Positions 52,167-54,815 of a stretch of DNA of 54,815 bases are shown here, piece by piece (within the stretch, counting starts at the first letter, position 1; each line of letters opens with the position of its first letter). The position numbers and the translations under genes are program-made. The notes beneath the pieces were generated by a model. It worked only from the letters and a program-made list of their open reading frames with translations. It did no database searches and was not told the origin of the DNA. The DNA lies in NCBI GenBank assembly GCA_025454395.1, contig JALOOM010000059.1, positions 1-54,815 of the forward strand. Direction: 5' to 3'. Source of the stretch: Elainella sp. Prado103. Its GTDB lineage: Bacteria > Cyanobacteriota > Cyanobacteriia > Elainellales > Elainellaceae.

Positions 52167-53080
52167 TGCCTCAATCCATGACAAAAGCAGTGTGGGCATT
52201 CTGGTCAAAACCCTTTCAGACCCACCGCCAATCAACTTGGCTGAGCCCCAAAGATCATCTACTGTCGTGGATATTGTCCTTTGAACGGGCCCGTCGGCAC
52301 TATCCAGAAACTATTCTCATCACCGATGACGATGGCATTCGTCTGTTAGTGGATGGGCTTGGTTTAGAATTCCATCACGTCTCAAATGAGTTGAATGTGC
52401 TGCGATCGCAAGATCCAGATTGGTGGGTATCTGGGAAACTCTATGCCTATCGCTCACAAACTCAACCCTTTGTCCATTTAGATAGCGATGTCTTTCTCTG
52501 GAAAGCCTTACCAGAAAAAATGACTACTGCACCAATTTTTGCTCAAAATCCAGAGTACTTTACATTTGGTGATCCGAATTCCTGGTATCGTCCGGAGATC
52601 TGCACAGCCAGGATTAATGCTAATCAGGGATGGTTGCCGGAAGAATGGCAGTTTTATGTTGCTAACCGTGGAGAACGAGGGATTAGCTGTGGAATTCTCG
52701 GTGGTAATGCCGTAGATTTTATTAACTACTATGCTGACAAAGCGATTCAGCTAATTGAATCCCCAGAGAATCAACTTGCGTTATCCTTTCTCGATCAAAG
52801 AGTAGACAGTGTTTTGGTCGAGCAATATTTTCTGTCTGCCTGTATTATGTACCATCAAAATAAAACCGATTCCCCCTACCACAATATTGAGATTCAGTAT
52901 TTATTTAACTCCCCACAGGACGCTTTCTCTACAGCAAAAGCTACAGATGCGGGTTATACTCATCTAATTGCAGGCGCTAAACGCAATCGGGATTTGATGG
53001 AAAAACTTGAAAGAAGAGTGGCTATGGACTATCCCGATCGTTATCAACAATGTCTGAAGTATTGGAGTCAGATCAGTTGA
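52166..53080 (+). CDS. DUF6734 protein (glycosyltransferase-like), last gene of the eCIS operon
   Basis: A 304-aa protein of the DUF6734 family, which looks like a fold-A glycosyltransferase. It starts VWAFWSKPFQTHRQSTWLS and has HLLSWILSFERARRHYP, LITDDDGIRLLVDGLGLEF, and a putative metal-binding DxD in FVHLDSDVFLWKALP near residue 110. The start ATG overlaps the preceding stop (TAATG), with GGAGG upstream, so it is translated with the eCIS genes. Modification of fibres or effector is possible but not shown. A 13-bp duplication containing GATCAGTTG spans its stop codon. Confidence 0.75.
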   Translation: MPQSMTKAVWAFWSKPFQTHRQSTWLSPKDHLLSWILSFERARRHYPETILITDDDGIRLLVDGLGLEFHHVSNELNVLRSQDPDWWVSGKLYAYRSQTQPFVHLDSDVFLWKALPEKMTTAPIFAQNPEYFTFGDPNSWYRPEICTARINANQGWLPEEWQFYVANRGERGISCGILGGNAVDFINYYADKAIQLIESPENQLALSFLDQRVDSVLVEQYFLSACIMYHQNKTDSPYHNIEIQYLFNSPQDAFSTAKATDAGYTHLIAGAKRNRDLMEKLERRVAMDYPDRYQQCLKYWSQIS

Positions 53081-53169
53081 AAAGATCAGTTGGGAAACTT
53101 TTTGGCGTTGAAGCGAGTGTCAATGTTGTGATGCTTGTAGAGAGAATTTTATTTGATAAACCGGTAGTG

Positions 53170-53554
53170 CTAAACAAGTAATGATGCATTGTAGTAATGA
53201 ATGAAATACCAGATCGCACCAATGTGATTTTCCACGGATTTTGAGAAGTCCAAGTTTTTCGGACTAATCGAGACACCCGTTGCCTCAGGGTGTTGTTGAA
53301 TCGTTCAATGTAGCTAGTCTTGCCGGTTTCTTTACCAACAGCTTGATCACGCTTGCTCGGTAGTACCGCCTCATAAGCTGCCCAAAAATCGGCATCAGCA
53401 ATCGCACACTGACGATAAACTGGAGGCAACGAGTCCCACAATTGACGAGCAGCAGCTTCATCTCGTGCCCCAATGTAAACCCCCACCATTTCACGAGTGT
53501 CAGCATCCAGCGCCAGCCACACCCACGGTTTGTTTCCCTTGTTGTCCACAAACG
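53170..53554 (-). pseudogene. IS1-family transposase remnant, frameshifted and truncated
   Basis: The minus strand encodes IS1-type InsB motifs: NKGNKPWVWLALDADTRE, ADADFWAAYEAV and YIERFNNTLRQRVSRLVRK. After a run of five A (minus strand; plus 53255-53259) the reading shifts, and the proper ending NLDFSKSVENHIGAI through YNASLLV lies in the other frame, with its stop at 53170. A one-base deletion explains this. The N-terminal part with the first catalytic Asp is missing; the match begins right at the inverted-repeat element. A likely element end, GGTAGTGC, lies near 53163. Confidence 0.8.
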
Positions 53555-53728
53555 CTGATTGACTGACAAATCTTTTCCCCTCATCCCTCAATCCCTTCTC
53601 CCACTAGGGGCGAAGAGACTTGCAATCAAATCTTGGTTCGAAAGCCCCTCGCCCGCTCTGGGAGAGGGGTTGGGGTGTAGCTTGCTTCTGCGTAGCAGTG
53701 GGTAGTTTGAGTTTTGTCAGTCAATCAG
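53555..53728. mobile_element. MITE-like element with 16-bp perfect inverted ends
   Basis: CTGATTGACTGACAAA at 53555-53570 is repeated inverted at 53713-53728. The 142-bp interior contains a second imperfect inverted pair of the CCTCAATCCCTTCTCCC / GGGAGAGGGGTTGGGG type, common in cyanobacterial repeats, so the whole can fold into a long hairpin. No open frame of its own is meaningful. Its left end truncates the IS1 transposase gene. Confidence 0.65.
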
Positions 53729-53787
53729 GGGAAGATACACAACCAGGACAGACAGGCATAGAACCAGAACACCGTAAACTCTACTTC

Positions 53788-53934
53788 TCCATCATTACAT
53801 TTTTAGGACTACCCAAGATTGAACACTGGTGGAGTGTACTCAAGAATTGGATGCGACAGCGATAGGATGAGTTTGATAACTTTCGTGATTGCGTTGATGC
53901 CGCGTTCAAGCAATGTCCTAACGTATCCACGTAG
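53788..53934 (+). pseudogene. IS630-family transposase C-terminal remnant
   Basis: The plus strand reads LPKIEHWWSVLKNWMRQR, then a TAG stop (53863-53865), then DEFDNFRDCVDAAFKQCPN to a TAG at 53934. This is the C-terminal end of an IS630/Tc1-type transposase (normally LNPIEHWWSVLK), with a nonsense mutation replacing a probable Trp codon. The rest of the gene is absent. Confidence 0.75.
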
Positions 53935-53960
53935 CGCTATACAGCTCAGCCACCGGACTC

Positions 53961-54815
53961 TCATCTACCTCTGTCAATTTTGTTGAGATAACTCATCCGG
54001 TATTGCTTGACCTCCTCAAGGGACTGATTCTGACCCGATGTCCCCATGGTCTGAACCGTACCCTTGGTTTCGATACGAGCTTCATAAGCCGCATTGATGC
54101 TACCATCCGGAGAATTGAACTCAATCTGCACCACAGCCCAATTGGGATCAGCTTCGTCGGATGGGTCGATCGCTAGTACCTGCCCAGATTTCTGATAGTC
54201 CAGCCATTTCCAGCCTTCTTGTAGCCAGATTTCCCGTTCAGCAATTTGCTCAAATTTTGTCAGCCCCGCCCACCCCCGGTAAAACGATCGCAACGCTGTC
54301 ACGTCCCCATTACGATAAATCAATCGATCCAAAATATTTGGCTCCAAATGTCCCCAGTATTGTCCGATCGGTAAGTCAATCAGGGTGGGCGCAAACTCAT
54401 GTCCACCAAAATGGCTGCACCGCCACACTCTGAAGCGATCACCCATCGCATCAAGCTTGCGTAACTGCTGGTAGATGGGGTAGCCAAACCGGGAACAGGC
54501 TACATCATAATTTCCGTGAGTGCAAACCAATAGATCTCGTATCATCCCGGTTTGCTGATAGGACGCAAACTGAGGTAATTTATCAGGCTGATTGAGGATT
54601 GCCATCACCAACGCCCCCAAGTGAACAATCGGTATGACAAATTCCTGGCGCTCAAATTCTGCAAACTGTTTGGCGGGTCGCTGGTAGAACAACACCCGCA
54701 CCGCTCCGGGTTGGGAATATTTGCGATCGGGAGCGATCACCAGCGGTCGAAAATTCAATCCCCGATCCCAAGCGTGCTGTAAAGCATCCACGACCTCCTG
54801 TGGCATCGCTCCTGC
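53961..54815 (-). CDS. Sucrase/ferredoxin-like family protein, partial at window edge
   Basis: At least 285 codons of a thioredoxin-fold ferredoxin-like protein (family called sucrase/ferredoxin-like). The diagnostic part is LLVCTHGNYDVACSRFGYP followed by WRCSHFGGHEFAPTLIDLP and GQYWGHL, whose Cys/His residues could bind an iron-sulfur cluster. A Met at 54806 has AGGAG near it, but family members normally have a further 40-60 residues with an FCS-type Cys motif before this point, and the frame stays open to the window edge. I therefore treat it as truncated by the window. It has no evident link to the eCIS. Confidence 0.85.
   Translation of the reverse strand, partial: AGAMPQEVVDALQHAWDRGLNFRPLVIAPDRKYSQPGAVRVLFYQRPAKQFAEFERQEFVIPIVHLGALVMAILNQPDKLPQFASYQQTGMIRDLLVCTHGNYDVACSRFGYPIYQQLRKLDAMGDRFRVWRCSHFGGHEFAPTLIDLPIGQYWGHLEPNILDRLIYRNGDVTALRSFYRGWAGLTKFEQIAEREIWLQEGWKWLDYQKSGQVLAIDPSDEADPNWAVVQIEFNSPDGSINAAYEARIETKGTVQTMGTSGQNQSLEEVKQYRMSYLNKIDRGR

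Noticed and set aside
53071-53092. Repeated GATCAGTTG as a target-site duplication of the IS1 element
   Set aside because: The two copies are only four bases apart on the same side of the element, so this is another local tandem duplication rather than flanking target repeats.
53620-53865. 81-codon open frame taken as a complete gene
   Set aside because: Its first part runs through the MITE-like element and only its end is an IS630 remnant ending at a nonsense codon.

Overview
The window is from a cyanobacterial chromosome, probably a filamentous Leptolyngbya-like lineage, although the genus is not proven. The evidence is the dense HIP1-type motif (GCGATCGC and CGATCG cores), TonB receptors with N-terminal AMIN domains, and gene families typical of cyanobacteria. 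No tRNA, rRNA or CRISPR array was seen.

Region 1 (1-5.7 kb): the 3' end of a DUF2892 gene, a TauE/SafE permease, a 486-aa protein ending in an XRE helix-turn-helix, and egtB and egtD for ergothioneine on the minus strand. A decayed short-chain dehydrogenase lies just upstream of egtB.

Region 2 (6.0-23.7 kb): one long minus-strand iron/siderophore block. In order of transcription it encodes a FecCD permease, FecE ATPase, PchR-type AraC regulator, TonB receptor, FecB lipoprotein, MFS transporter, second AraC regulator, second TonB receptor, second FecB protein, DUF1636 ferredoxin-like protein and a heterodimeric ABC exporter. Candidate Fur boxes sit at similar distances (56-76 nt) upstream of four of these genes. 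Together they would import ferric siderophore through the outer membrane and periplasm and export siderophore or related compounds.

Region 3 (24.2-26.0 kb): ldhA and gpmA, two fermentative/glycolytic genes on the plus strand.

Region 4 (26.2-53.1 kb): an extracellular contractile injection system (eCIS), the phage-tail-like nanomachine family that includes Afp, PVC and the thylakoid-anchored CIS of Anabaena. A first unit encodes an AAA+ ATPase and a DUF4157-AHH nuclease effector. After an 800-bp gap with a HIP1-built terminator, a tightly packed operon encodes cap, sheath, tube, tail-assembly chaperone, LysM protein, hub, spike, PAAR tip, wedge proteins, four related fibre-like proteins, a beta-propeller/tail-protein-I fusion and a DUF6734 protein. 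The most interesting signal is at the end of the chaperone gene. A G-GGG-GGA slippery heptamer, a short spacer and a strong stem-loop lead in the -1 frame into a 53-codon reading frame (DUF6760-like, resembling phage P2 GpE) that has no ATG, GTG or TTG start of its own. This looks like a phage-style G/GT programmed frameshift retained in an eCIS.

Region 5 (53.1-54.8 kb): decayed IS1- and IS630-type transposases around a small inverted-repeat element, then a sucrase/ferredoxin-like gene cut by the window edge.

Short direct tandem repeats of 11-17 bp, most often 15 bp, recur throughout, both between genes and in frame inside genes.
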